From Gongronella butleri (taxonomy: Eukaryota > Mucoromycota > Mucoromycetes > Mucorales > Cunninghamellaceae), in NCBI GenBank assembly GCA_025201375.1, contig JAIWZP010000007.1, forward strand, positions 868,001-932,000: a DNA stretch of 64,000 nucleotides. The letters run 5' to 3'. The notes under the pieces are model-generated. The model worked only from the letters and a program-made list of their open reading frames with translations, was not told where the DNA came from and did not search any database. Of the stretch, positions 34,480 to 45,816 are shown one piece after another; position 1 is the first letter of the stretch, and each line of letters starts with the position of its first letter. The position numbers were made by a program, and so were the translations under genes.

Positions 34480-35180
34480 TGGATGACGTGCGATCACGAT
34501 TTTCGAAAAAAGGCGTATATCATATTCCCAGGGCAGCAGTCGAAAATTTTTAAAATCTTCTCGGATTACCATGATATTCAATCGCATTGTAAGGCACTTT
34601 TCACCGATAAACATGACATAAAAATGAGGGATCCATTGACTAGTTTTCGCGTTTTACGCAGAAAACTGTAAATTTTCATCTTAAGGAAAAGTCAACGAGG
34701 GTTGGTCGCAGCGCCACGAAAAATTTATCACTGCAACGTGAAGTGTGTGTAGATTCCAGTGATCTACGGAAAAAGGGTTTTTTTGGCTTTTGACACGGTT
34801 TTAAAATCATAGACATTTTTCGACGCGTGAAGAACCGCGTCATTCGTCGAGCTACTGTACGCGCGCCAATTCCTGCTCAATCCATGCAACTCAAGTATCT
34901 CTTTCTAGTAGAAGCGTCAAGACGACTCAATGGACGCTTTTTCCCCTGTTATTTGCAATTTAACTGTATAATCTGAAATTGACATTGATCGTCAACCAAC
35001 ATACGGGTCATTCTCTTTTTTGGCTTTTTTGTGGTTTCTCCGAGCGATGCATCTTGTGTGAGAGTTTGATGCAATTCTGGAGACATAATTTTTATTTTTT
35101 GATTCGGGGGCTCAATACGGTCAATATTTGATTTTTGCATGATTTTCCCCAAAGCATCGCGACAGCTGAGCTGTGAGCGA
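34480..35180 (+). repeat. Repeat family B, copy 2 (+)
   Basis: Diverged copy of the 10690-11460 repeat. Collinear blocks include TTTTCGAAAA, AAATTTTCAT, GACGCGTGAAGAACCGCGTC (34828-34847 region), CTTTTTCCCC and GCATCTTGTGTG. It lies just upstream of the first F-box unit. Confidence 0.55.
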
Positions 35181-35389
35181 CAAAATTGTTGCTCCAGATG
35201 AGGTCTATCCAATCCACCTTCTGGCGAATGGATTGAATACCAGGAAGGGTGCACAAAATGTAAAAAAAAAAAGTATAAATTGATCATTTTCCGGATTTTT
35301 TTCATTTTCTCAAAACATACTTCATACGATAGAAATGCACCAAACATGAATTTCGAGAAGGTGCTCAATAACGGCTTGAACTTTACCGC

Positions 35390-37330
35390 GTGCAGCAGAG
35401 AGCTACGGCCACGCAAGGAAGAAAAAAATAGCAAAAAAAAACATTTACCAGACTTCAGGTCATCAAAATTGACTCTCTCAGCAAATTGCCTCTATGCGGA
35501 CTGACATCAATTGTGTCCTTGGTGTAGGGCAATGGAAAGGGGGCAATTGTAGATGATTATTGATCAATTGACTCACTGATTGGTGACTGGGGCGCTTGGG
35601 ATCGTTTTATTCGTGCAAAGCAATGCGCTTGAAACGCCGACTTCGCTCGCTACCCCTTTTTTTCCTTTCCATTTCTCTTTGTCTTTTTTTTCGCAGCCCC
35701 TCTTTCTCTCTTTTCCTCTTTCTCTCTTTCTATCTCACTCTATTCTTGTTGTCACAATGGACCGTCTTCCCAATGAAATCCTGCGTTCCATCTTTGCTTA
35801 CCTGCGCGTGAACGACCTCGTCCAAGTACGATCGGCTTGCCGCGCTGTTTGCGGCGCAGCGACCTGAATGCTTTGCCAAAAAATGACGGTCGTTGTCCGA
35901 TCTGGAGAAAAACAGCAAAAATTGATCGATTTGCTTGAAACTCCCACAATGTCACCTTTTTTTGTGGGAAATTTGGAGCATAATTCGCGTGTCGACAAGG
36001 ACAACGAACTTTCTGCTTTGCTGCCGTATCTCGAACGCCTTCGTAAAATCTCTTTTCATTCCAATGACGACGATTTGGACCTGAATTCTTTGACACGCCT
36101 CTTTTCGCTGCCGGCACTTCGGTTCATGATCCTAGAGGCGAGTGGTCATCTTTTTCCATTGGTCCTTGCGACAATGGATCCAAGCATGGTGACCATGCTG
36201 GAACTCGAAAACCAACACCAACATCGCCCCGAAGTAATCTCACTGTCAATGATTGCCAAGAAGATGCCGGCGCTTCAAGGCCTCTGGTTGAATTATTTTC
36301 GACTCGGTGAATGGGATGAGTGCACTGGTCTTCCGCATTTGAATTGTCTTCTTCTTAACCATTGTGAAGGTTGCACATCTACAGGTTTAGAACATTTTCT
36401 TCGCCTTTGCCCTCTCGTCAAGCGATTGACATTGTTCTGTGACAATTCGTATCGTCCCTTTGATGTGCCAGACACTCTGAACACGTGGGTGATGCCTCTA
36501 AAACGCGTGCTACAGCATGGAATGGCAAGCGACGGGCGGTTCATTTGGTGGTCGCTGCCATTGAATAATTTTGAGTATGCATGCATGGATATACAAGACG
36601 ATCGGACGCTCCTGCAGCCTCGAGTGCACATTGTGCTACAAGATTCATCACTTGCTCTTGGTGCAGCAGCGCGAGTGTATGTCCGTCCCGCCTTGGAGGA
36701 TCCCGATGACCAGTTCATCCAGTACGAGGAGTTGCCCTCAACAGACATGCAAAGATTGCTTGTCTTTTTGATTGGACTCCGAGCCGGTCGAGGCGATTGG
36801 CCAGGCAATGGCCTCATCACCCAACCAATTGAAACCGCCATGGATTGCCTGCGACAGCGCTTGATCACCGTCACCACTTGCAAATCAATCATGAGCTGCG
36901 AATTTCTTCCCAACATGCCGTCCGAATACACCTATGCTCTTGCCTTTGATGAATAAACCAATCAAGATGTTGCTTTGCATCAATTTAGCTTCTTTCATTG
37001 CGATCACCCGATGATTACGAGATGCCATCGACGTGTCGCGCGTCACGCATCAGCTGATAAGTCCGGCTTGGTCGCGCGCAATTAAACCATACTTTCCCCT
37101 TTTTACATTTTTGAGAGAAAATTTCGTGTGTCAGCCTTACTTGCACCAGGGAGAAAAAATCAAGACAAGAGGTTGGACGTGCAGCTGAAGGATCAATGGA
37201 AAAAAAAGGAAAAAAGGCGAGATATGCCGATTTGGCGTTGTGTGATGCCATTAGCATTGGTGACGAGGTGGAAAAAAAAGCGTGGCAGCACAATGGCAGT
37301 GCCAGGGCGTGTGAATGAGCCCTTTTGAGT
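35390..37330 (+). repeat. F-box segmental duplication, unit 1
   Basis: This unit includes upstream DNA (AGAGCTACGGCCACGCAAGG near 35399), the F-box gene and about 370 bp of downstream DNA. It matches about 38770-40740 throughout. The duplication therefore involved a roughly 1.95-kb block, not the coding region alone. Repeat families A and B lie between the two units. Confidence 0.75.
35757..36956 (+). pseudogene. F-box/LRR-like gene, copy 1, with in-frame TGA
   Basis: The frame 35757-36956 (400 codons) encodes an F-box protein related to its neighbour at 39104-40351. It starts MDRLPNEILRSIFAYLRVND, the F-box that would bind Skp1, and continues into leucine-rich segments (PHLNCLLLNHC, STGLEHFLRLCP). 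Codon 37 is TGA (35865-35867), where copy 2 has TGG (Trp). This is a single G-to-A change. The rest of the frame stays open for 363 codons, so the mutation is recent, or the downstream ATG at 35868 is used to make a protein lacking the F-box. No recoding signal is evident. F-box proteins select substrates for SCF ubiquitin ligase. Confidence 0.75.
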
Positions 37331-37800
37331 ATGATCGCAACGGCAGTGCATGGATCACGACACTCGTGTAATGATTGGCAACCCATTTCTGCTTCCCAGA
37401 GGCGAACTAGACAAAATGCAACACAAGTTTGCCGGAAAAAGTTGAAATATCAGTATCCACCAAACGGATCGATCTCAAATTTTGCATGAATTGACTTGCG
37501 CATTCAACGAACGTGTACTAAAAATGGAGAGGAATTGACTAGCCACAATCTACAAGCGCCTGGACAAATCATCTAATATGTTTAGCCTTGTAATCAAGAT
37601 GCTCATGATGCCTAGAAAACATTGCTGATTTGGGGCGCGTTTGGAACACACAGATTGGAGCCACCTGTGGTGTTAAATATGACGACCGGTTGAGATTGTA
37701 GAAGTGCGTCAAATCGTGCTTTGCAAAAAAAAAAAAAAAACAATCGAATTTTGAGAAGGGTGCGGGGGGGGGGGAGATTCGAAACATACAAAACTTGGCA
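37330..37800 (+). repeat. Repeat family A, solo arm
   Basis: This matches the left arm of the 32040-34050 pair: ATGCAACACAAGTT, TGAATTGACTTGCGC, GAGAGGAATTGAC, AAACATTGCTGATTTGGGGC and CCACCTGTGGTG. The matching inverted arm is not seen nearby. It separates the two F-box units. Confidence 0.55.
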
Positions 37801-37999
37801 CTGATGGAGCTTATGCCTCCAACGTCATCTGCTTCGAATTTGAGACCATTCGCACGAGTATTCTAGGAGAAACACGCCAGATGGCCCATTTTAGCAGAAG
37901 AGATACTAAAGTTGTCCAAGCAAGTCATGATGACGCTCCAAAATATATTGAAACGTGAAATGGCGGGCGAGAAACCTCGAGTGTCATCCAACTTGTAAG

Positions 38000-38720
38000 G
38001 TGTCAAAAGGCGTTGTGGCACGCCACAAGCAAATCAAATTTTAGTCCTGGCGAGCATCCAAAACCAAAATTGAAAAAAAGGGCCTCCAGATTTCCACCAA
38101 ACTTCCACACAAGAGATACCGCATAGAGAAACCACGGAAAACACCAAAAATGAATGGGTTGACTTGTTGCTTGACAAGCAATTCCTGATTTTAGATTAAA
38201 CTTTAAGCGCGAAATGCACGGGAAAAACGCGTCCCTAGAACCGCGTCGGCGCATCCACTAGCAAGAGAGACCCCAGGTGTATGAATTTGAGGAGGATGAG
38301 ACGCGTGCATCTCGACGTCTGACGCGGTTTTTCACGCGTCAAAGTTTCCCCGCAAACGACCTGCTCTTATCAATTCTGCATGGAAATTGTTTTTTGTAGC
38401 GATCATCCACATCCACTTACGCAACAGATCGTGCTCTTTCTGTTGGTCTTTGTTTGGCGGCTCCGTGGCCACTTATCATCGACTTGGACTTGAGACGAAA
38501 AAAAAAAGAGGCAAATTGCGTTTTACGCGGAAACCAGCCGACGCACCCCTTTTTTTTATTGCATCTGTACCGGTTAATGGGGTGACACAACCATGTAGTT
38601 GAATAGCGTGGCGATCTGAGGGCTTGATTTTTGCTGTTTTTGAAATCATCGACTGCACCCCTTGGAAAATTCGCAATTTTCGAAAATGGCGATTGCTCGC
38701 GATCCATTGATAACAATCTC
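38000..38720 (-). repeat. Repeat family B, copy 3 (-)
   Basis: Reverse-oriented copy of the 10690-11460 repeat. On the minus strand it shares AACTTTGACGCGTGAAAAAC, CGCGTCAGACGTCGAG, TTTTTCCCGTGCATTT and TATCTCTTGTGTG with copy 1. The match to copy 1 near the ACGCGT block is the closest among the three copies. Confidence 0.6.
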
Positions 38721-38769
38721 TCAAAAGTAGGCTCATTCGAAAGAGAAAACATCAAATAATAGATTCATG

Positions 38770-40740
38770 ACATGCAGAGAGCTGCGGCCGCGCAAGGAAG
38801 AAAAAAATGGCAAAAGGAACGTTTGCCAACCTCCAGATCACCAAAGTTGACTTTCTCAGCAAATTTTCACCATGTGAAATGACATCAATCGTGACCATGG
38901 CGCACGGCAATGGAAAATGATGATCATTGATCAATTGACTCGCCTGGATGGCCTCATTCATGCTGAGAAGAGTGCTTCAAACACCGACTCCGCTTGCCCC
39001 CCCTTTTTCATTCCATTTCTCTTTGTTTTTTCTCGTAGTCCTTCTTTCCCTCTTTCCCTCTTTCCCTCTCTCTTCCACACACTCGCGATTTCTTTTTGTC
39101 CCAATGGATCGTCTTCCTAATGAAATCCTGCGTTCCATCTTTGCTTACCTGCGCGTGAGCGACCTCGTCCAAGTACGTTCGACTTGCCGCGCTGTTTGCG
39201 GCGCAGCAACCTGGATGCTTTGCCAAAAAATGACGGTCGTTGTCCAATCTGGAGAAAAACAGCAAAATTTGATCGATTTGCTTGAATCTGGCACAGTGTC
39301 ACCTTTGTTTGTGGAAAACTTGGAATATTTCGCGACCGAACGCTCGCTCAACGAACTTTCTACTCTGCTGCCGTACCTCAGCCGCCTTGTCGAATTTGAA
39401 TGCACTTTTTATCCTAACGTACGATCCAATGCCGAAGATTTGGACCTGCTTCCCTTGTCGCGCCTCTTCGCGCTTCCCGAGCTTCGGTACTTGATTCTTG
39501 AGATGTATGACCACCACGTTCAAAGGCTGTTGTCGAAAATGCAGCCCAGCATGGTGACGAGACTGAATCTCCAAGGCCTCAGCTACAAATACACCACGCC
39601 CATCTCAATGTCGTCAATCGCCAAGTGCATGCCGGCTCTGAAAGGTCTTTTTTTGTGTTATTTTCGTCTTGATGGATTCGATGGCAACATTGGCCTTCCA
39701 AGCTTGAATTGTCTCCATCTTGCCGACTGCACCGGCGTAACATCCGCGGGATTGGAACAATTTCTTCAAAAATGTCCATCCGTTCAGCGCCTGTCATTGT
39801 TCTGCAATCATGAATATCGTCCCTTTGGTTTCCCAGATCGTACAAATATGTGGGTGGCGCCTCTGACAAGCCTGCTGCAGGATGAATGGGAGGACGATGA
39901 ATGGGCGGACGATGGGTGTGTCGTTTGGTGGTCGCTGCCATTGGAGAACTTGGAGTATGCGTGCATGGACACGCAGGCCGAATGGAATCTTGAGATGCCT
40001 CGAGTGCACATTGTGCTACAAGATGTATCACTTGCAGTCGGAGCGCCAGCGCGAGTCTATGTCCGCCGCGCCTTGGGTGAGTCCGACGATTGGTACAAGG
40101 AGCTTTCTGCCACAGACACGGAAACACTGTTTAACTTTTTGATTGGTCTCCTGGCGGGCCGAGACGACTGGACAGATGGAGAGTGGGACCCTGATGTTGA
40201 AGAGGACCGTATTCTCCAGCCGATTGAAATCGCCAAGGGCTGCCTGCGTAGGTGCTTGATCACTGTCACCACTTGCGGGTCCGTCAAGAGCTGCAAGTTT
40301 TATCTCGACATGCCGCGCAATCACACCTTTGACTTCCATATTGACGAATAAATCAATCGAAATGCTACTTTCCATCAATTCAGCTTCTTTCATTGCGGTC
40401 ACTCGATGATTACGAGAAGCCGCCGACGCGTCGCGCATCGCGTGTCACGCGTCAGATGATAAGACCGGCTTCGTCGCGTGCAATTGTGCCATTCCTCCTC
40501 TTTTTTTTTTTTTTTTTTTTTTTATCTTGGAGGGGAAATTTCGTGTGTCAGCCATGTTTGTACCAGGGAGAAAAAATCAAGACAAGGAGGTTGGACGTGC
40601 AGGTGCAGGATCAAGGGAAAAAAAGGAGAAAAAGCGAGATATGCCTTCTCGGCGTCGTGTGATGCCATTGGCATTGGTGACGAAGGGGGAAAAAAGGGTT
40701 GCAGCATGATGGCAACGCCAGGGCGTGAGCGAGCCCTTTT
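38770..40740 (+). repeat. F-box segmental duplication, unit 2
   Basis: Second unit of the duplication, with matching upstream DNA (AGAGCTGCGGCCGCGCAAGG near 38777), the F-box gene and matching downstream DNA (GCGGTCACTCGATGATTACG near 40397). Confidence 0.75.
39104..40351 (+). CDS. F-box protein with leucine-rich region, copy 2 (intact)
   Basis: An intronless gene of 415 residues. The N-terminal F-box (LPNEILRSIFAYLRVSDLVQVRSTCRAVC, about 4-32) should bind Skp1 in an SCF ubiquitin ligase. The middle has irregular leucine-rich segments (PSLNCLHLADCTGVTSAGLEQFL, about 202-224) typical of F-box/LRR proteins that use the LRR face for substrate choice. The substrate is unknown. The start follows a pyrimidine-rich leader that is also conserved upstream of copy 1. 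Compared with copy 1 it has a short acidic insertion (EWEDDEWADDG). Trp at codon 37 is intact. Confidence 0.75.
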   Translation: MDRLPNEILRSIFAYLRVSDLVQVRSTCRAVCGAATWMLCQKMTVVVQSGEKQQNLIDLLESGTVSPLFVENLEYFATERSLNELSTLLPYLSRLVEFECTFYPNVRSNAEDLDLLPLSRLFALPELRYLILEMYDHHVQRLLSKMQPSMVTRLNLQGLSYKYTTPISMSSIAKCMPALKGLFLCYFRLDGFDGNIGLPSLNCLHLADCTGVTSAGLEQFLQKCPSVQRLSLFCNHEYRPFGFPDRTNMWVAPLTSLLQDEWEDDEWADDGCVVWWSLPLENLEYACMDTQAEWNLEMPRVHIVLQDVSLAVGAPARVYVRRALGESDDWYKELSATDTETLFNFLIGLLAGRDDWTDGEWDPDVEEDRILQPIEIAKGCLRRCLITVTTCGSVKSCKFYLDMPRNHTFDFHIDE

Positions 40741-41010
40741 GAGCATGGTCGCACGGCATGGAGCTGCTGCCGAAAAGGCAAACAAAGTGCGTGTTGTTCT
40801 CTGTGTTGCAATTTTGTTGGGGCCAATGGGAATGCAGCTGAGGTTGAAAAGGGGCAGACGCGGCACGCGCCTACAAAAAAAAAAAGGACCCCCGTCCAAA
40901 AGGGCGGCGCCCCTTTTTTTTTTTTTGTTTTTCTTTTTCATCCTTTGAACGTCTCGCCTACCCTAACCACAGGTCTTGTACGCTTTATCCCCCCCTTTGT
41001 TATCTAAAAT
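40741..41010. other. Alpha-tubulin upstream region
   Basis: Short promoter interval with A and T runs and an ACCCTAA (telobox-like) sequence near 40962-40968. No gene is recognised. Confidence 0.4.
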
Positions 41011-42564
41011 ATGAGAGAAGTCATTTCTATCCACGTTGGTCAAGCCGGTGTCCAGATTGGTAACGCCTGCTGGGAGCTCTACTGCTTGGAGCACGGCATC
41101 CAGCCCGATGGTCGCCTCCAGAACCCCTCCGAGAACACCGATCACTCGTTTGACACCTTTTTCAGCGAGACCGGCTCTGGCAAGCACGTCCCCCGTACTG
41201 TCTTTGTCGACTTGGAGCCCACCGTCGTCGACGAGGTCCGCACTGGTGCCTATCGCCAGCTCTTCCATCCTGGTAAGCCTCCATTTTTGCCCTTTTGCCC
41301 TTTTTTTCCTTTTTTTTTTTCCCTTTGTGGCGCCACTCACGCTTTTTTTTTTTGTTGTTGTTGATTTTTTTTCTCGCAGAGCAATTGATCACCGGCAAGG
41401 AGGATGCCGCCAACAACTATGCTCGTGGCCATTACACTGTTGGCAAGGAATTGGTCGACTCTGTGTTGGACCGCGTGCGCAAGTTGGCCGACAACTGCAC
41501 GGGTCTCCAAGGTTTCTTGGTCTTCCACTCGTTCGGTGGTGGCACTGGCTCTGGTTTCGGCGCCTTGCTCATGGAGCGCCTGTCTGTCGACTATGGCAAG
41601 AAGTCCAAGCTGGAATTCTCCATTTACCCCGCTCCCCAGGTGTCCACGTCGGTTGTTGAGCCCTACAACTCGATCCTGACCACCCACACCACCTTGGAAC
41701 ACTCGGATGTGTCGTTCATGGTCGACAATGAGGCCATTTACGACATTTGCCGCCGCAACTTGGACATTGAGCGCCCCACGTACTCCAACCTCAACCGCCT
41801 CATTGCCCAGGTCGTGTCGTCCATCACCGCGTCCCTCCGCTTCGATGGTTCGCTCAATGTCGACTTGAACGAGTTCCAGACCAACTTGGTGCCTTATCCC
41901 CGCATCCACTTCCCCTTGGTCACCTATGCTCCCATCATCTCGGCTGCCAAGGCCTACCACGAGCAATTGTCCGTTGCTGAGATCACCTCGTCCTGCTTCG
42001 AGCCCAACAACCAGATGGTCAAGTGCGACCCCCGCCAGGGCAAGTACATGTCTTGCTGCTTGTTGTACCGTGGTGACGTCGTCCCCAAGGACACCAACTC
42101 GGCCATTGCCAACATCAAGACCAAGCGCACCATCCAATTCGTCGACTGGTGCCCCACTGGCTTTAAGGTACATGGCAAAAAAATGAAAAAAAAAAACACA
42201 GAAGCAGAAAAAACATGTCGCGTCACGCGTTCAATGGGGCTCATCGGTCTTCTTTCCATAGGTTGGTATCAACTGCAAGCCCCCCACCACTGTCCCTGGT
42301 GCTGACTTGGCCCAAGTCAACCGTGCTCTCTGCATGTTGTCCAACACCACGGCCATTGCCGAGGCCTGGGCCCGTCTTGACCACAAGTTCGACTTGATGT
42401 ACGCCAAGCGTGCCTTTGTCCACTGGTACGTCGGTGAGGGTATGGAGGAAGGTGAATTCTCCGAGGCCCGTGAGGATTTGGCTGCCCTCGAGAAGGATTA
42501 CGAGGAGGTCGGCTCCGACAGCTTGGGCGACAGCGAGCTTGAGGAGGGCATGGAGGAGTACTAA
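41011..42564 (+). CDS. Alpha-tubulin
   Basis: Predicted exons 41011-41272, 41380-42167 and 42262-42564 give 450 residues. The start [20 protein letters not shown] and the nucleotide-binding loop GGGTGSG are canonical. It carries alpha-specific blocks ([21 protein letters not shown]) and ends GMEEY with a C-terminal tyrosine. The H1-B2 loop reads [13 protein letters not shown], so residue 40 is Ser and the acetylatable Lys40 is absent. Codon choice is strongly biased toward C-ending codons, consistent with high expression. An AATAAA signal follows near 42629. Confidence 0.97.
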
Positions 42565-43406
42565 GCGACTCGTTCCCTTTCCACATCCCTTCGTCCCCTT
42601 TTAATTGCGTGCCCAGCGCCGCTTGATCAATAAAAAAATGCGCCTCTTGCCATTTTGTTCCTTATATCTTTTTTTTTTTTTTTTTGTCGCATTTGACAGC
42701 ACATGGAATTCCATTCGTGTTTGACCACATCAGGTTACACACAATTGAGCTCGTTTTCCCCGTCCTCTCGTACTGGGGAAGGGGACGGGGAGGGGCATCC
42801 GTGGAGATAAACGTGGGCCATTGAGCAAATTTTGCACGTTTGTGAGTCCAAAAGGGCGATCCTGGTATCTCTAACCGCGCCACAATGGACCAGAAGGGGT
42901 GTGAACCCACATGTTTCTGTTTGCATGTCAATTGGAAATTCAAGGAACGCCCAGGTGCAGAAAATATTCTAGAGCAAGTTGCTCAGCTCTCTAGGTTCTG
43001 CACAGCCGCAAATTCACTTTGTATTTTGTGCACAAAGGTAAATTACAAGGGGTACGCTATTAAAAAATGCAAAGCGAGGCTGGTTTCTTTTGACGCGCGC
43101 GCCATCTTGAAGGCAAAAGCGCGCAAAAGTGATGTTTCTCGGAGCAAGGCTTTAAAACATTAAGAGCATCGTCCTGGCAGTGTGGCAATGGCAATTCATA
43201 TCATGGCAATGGATGCAGAATTCGTTGACCACGCGTATCCCGGGGCAAAGACGCGCGAGTGAACCAAAACACACGGTGGAATGGGGCTGAGTTTCACGCC
43301 TTTTGCTTGACGTGAACATATTTAAACTTTGAAAACTCCGTCAGCTAATATATAATGGTCCCAAACACAAAGAAAAAAAACCATTGAAGCATCACTCTTT
43401 CTCAAA
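42565..43406. other. Intergenic DNA
   Basis: Contains the alpha-tubulin 3' region and an upstream region for the next gene with TATA-like sequences (ATATTTAAA near 43318 and TATATAATG near 43350). I found no supported gene or complete tRNA. Confidence 0.4.
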
Positions 43407-45633
43407 ATGTTTGACTCATTCAAGGACAAGGCATTGGCGGCTGCCAAAGGTCAGACTTTTCAAGCAATCAAAGATGGCGTCAAGAAGGCAACCGGTGTGG
43501 ACATCAATTTGAATGGCCAGCAAAATCAGCAATCATCTGGCTATGCTCCTTCCGGTCAGAATTATTACCAGCAGCCCAACCACGGCTATGCTCCACCTCC
43601 ACCAGGTAAAGCAAAAAATAAAAAAAATAAAAAAAAATAAAAAAATGCGAGAATGGCTCCAACTCACTCAATGTCATGATCCTCCAGCTGCTGCCCCTGC
43701 CCCCTACCCTGCTCAATCGGCTGGCAAACCCAGCGTGCCCATGCGCGACGCGTCGGGAGCGTCCATTTGCTATATTTGTCATTCCTCGTCTTTTGGTCGC
43801 ATCATGTGTGGTGGATGCGCTTGCGTCAATTGTGAAAAGGAGCCCAAGATGACCAATTCCAATTATTGCTCCACCCACGGCTGCAGCAAGTGCTTCCAAG
43901 CCAAGTATGCCAATCAAGATTATTGCCCCAGCTGTCTGGACAAGATGAAAAAGGCTGCCGCTCCCCCTCCTCCTCCAATGGCGCAGCAACAACAGCATTA
44001 CCAGCAGCAATCGCACCATTATCAACAGCAGCAATATCAACAGCAGCCCCAGCAATATCAACAGCAGCCCCAGCAATATCAGCAGCAACCTCATCATTAC
44101 CAGCAGCAGCCTCAGCAGCAATATCAGCAGCAACAGACGCGTGAAATGCATCAATCGTACGCTCCCGAGCCTGTTCAAGCTCCAGCTGATCCTGTTGAGC
44201 TCACGGCTCTTCAACTTGCCGAATTGTCGCTGAAACAACCTGGACCACTCCGTGATGCCACGGGTCGCAGCCTCTGTGTCCGCTGCAGAAATCCTTCTTT
44301 TGGCAAAAAGGCTTGTCAAAAATGTGAATGTGCCTCGTGTATGGAGCAAGCTGCTATTGAAGGCACAGACTATTGCCCCAATTGCACGTGCCCCACCTTT
44401 GGCTGCACGCAAACCAAGTCTCGCCACGACAAGGTGTGCAGCAGCTGCAAGACCAAGATGTTGTATTGGGGCCGCGACCGCTGGGACCTGGTTGAGGGCC
44501 CCAAGGACCCTGCTCCGTCTGGTTTGGCTGTGATTGTGGTCGATTCGTTCCACGCCGACGATTTGGCCAAGGTCAAGTCGCAACTTCCGTCCAACACGGT
44601 CTATTTGGAGCCCAAGTGCAGCCCTCTCCAGCACGTGCGCTTCATGGTCGAGGGCGGATGGGAGTCGTACCAGCGCCACGACTCTCATTTCCTTCTCGTG
44701 TATGACAATGAATTGATTTTCATCAATGAAAATGGTGACGAGCAGCCTTGCAAGCTTGACACTGTCGGCGAGGCGTACGAATTGGTCAAGAAGTACGGCG
44801 AATCGAGCCTGGACGACCTGAAATTCGAGATCAACAAGCTCGCCGCGCCCAAGATGGAAGGTGGCATCAATGGCGTCGCGTTTATCTATACAAGCATCTT
44901 TGATGAGCAGCCGATGAAGGATATTGTTGCCAATCTCAAGCGCCCTGCAACAGCGATCGACAAGGTCCCAACATTTGGAAGCGTCTACAATGAGGATTTG
45001 CGCGAATGGTTGCAATTCAACAATTACCAATTCCCTTACTTTGTGCGCTACGACCGATCCGTGGAGGTTGTGCTCATGGAGCCCACCGCTTACCGCCAAA
45101 TCCCCTGCCGTAATCACCAAATTGAACAGCTGTTGGACTACATTGACCAAAATCCTGGCCGTTCGGATGATTACTACAACGAATATGGCAATGAATTGAT
45201 TGTTGCCGCTGCTGCTGTTGAAGATGCCGAAGAAGCGGAGCGCAAGAAGGTGTTTACGATTGGTGATGGCCGCGGCATTCCTGTCTTTATCATTGAAAAG
45301 TTCTGGGACAGCGCCGACGTGATCGAGCAGGCATTGGCTGGCCATGACCCCAAGATCATCAAACTTGGTGGTAGTTACAACACGCTGGGTGTGCTCATGT
45401 CCATCGAAGAATTTGTCCCAGGCCACCAGGGTCTGATCATCTCGGTCGCCCATGATGACGGCGTGATTCAACTCTCAAATCCCACGCAAGTGGTCGGCAG
45501 ACAACAATGGCTTGATGTCGGCATGCGATTCTTGCCCGCTGTTATGGAAAAGATGCCTGCTAGCTATGTCGAGTACGTGCTGGCTCAAAATGATCCTCGT
45601 ATTGCACGTGGTCGCTTTGTTACATACTTTTAA
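43407..45633 (+). CDS. Unrecognised protein with two Cys-rich modules and a Gln-rich linker
   Basis: Predicted exons 43407-43605 and 43688-45633 give 714 residues. An N-terminal amphipathic segment (MFDSFKDKALAAAKGQTFQA) leads into a Pro/Gln/Tyr-rich stretch. A first Cys-rich module (about 94-153) begins CYICHSSSFGRIMCGGCACVNC and ends YCPSCLDKM. A Gln/Tyr-rich linker follows. A second module (about 263-325) begins CVRCRNPSFGKKACQKCECASC and ends CSSCKTKM. The shared Cys spacing shows an internal duplication and suggests zinc binding. The last 390 residues are a mixed alpha/beta region with no family I know. The parallel SFG motifs in each module make a common origin likely. The cellular role is unknown. 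Confidence 0.75.
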
Positions 45634-45816
45634 GTAGCTTTTTTATATTTTGTGATTAAAAACTCCATTTTAATTGAACAATGTTTCCCTGGTGCGAGTC
45701 GACCGGACGTAACGCGAAGATGGCTATATTTTGGGTGCTTCAAGTCGGGCGCTCTGGATCTCCTGCGCTCGGTTTTATATGACCGTCGTGCAAAAAATTA
45801 CTTTTTTCTGTTAAAA
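45634..45816. other. 3' flank before the large palindrome
   Basis: Short A/T-rich 3' region of the preceding gene. No feature is recognised. Confidence 0.35.

Noticed and set aside
41337..42173. 278-codon minus-strand frame
   Set aside because: Antisense shadow of alpha-tubulin exon 2, caused by its biased codon use.
42800..42960. tRNA-like box sequence on the minus strand
   Set aside because: A B-box-like GGTTCACACCCC precedes an A-box-like TGGCGCGGTTAGAG, which is the wrong order, and no cloverleaf can be drawn.
43504..45471. 655-codon open frame on the minus strand
   Set aside because: It lies antisense to the two-exon protein at 43407-45633, which has clear Cys-rich modules, a plausible intron and a leader. 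The minus frame is rich in Leu/Val/Ala runs that mirror the Gln/Tyr linker.
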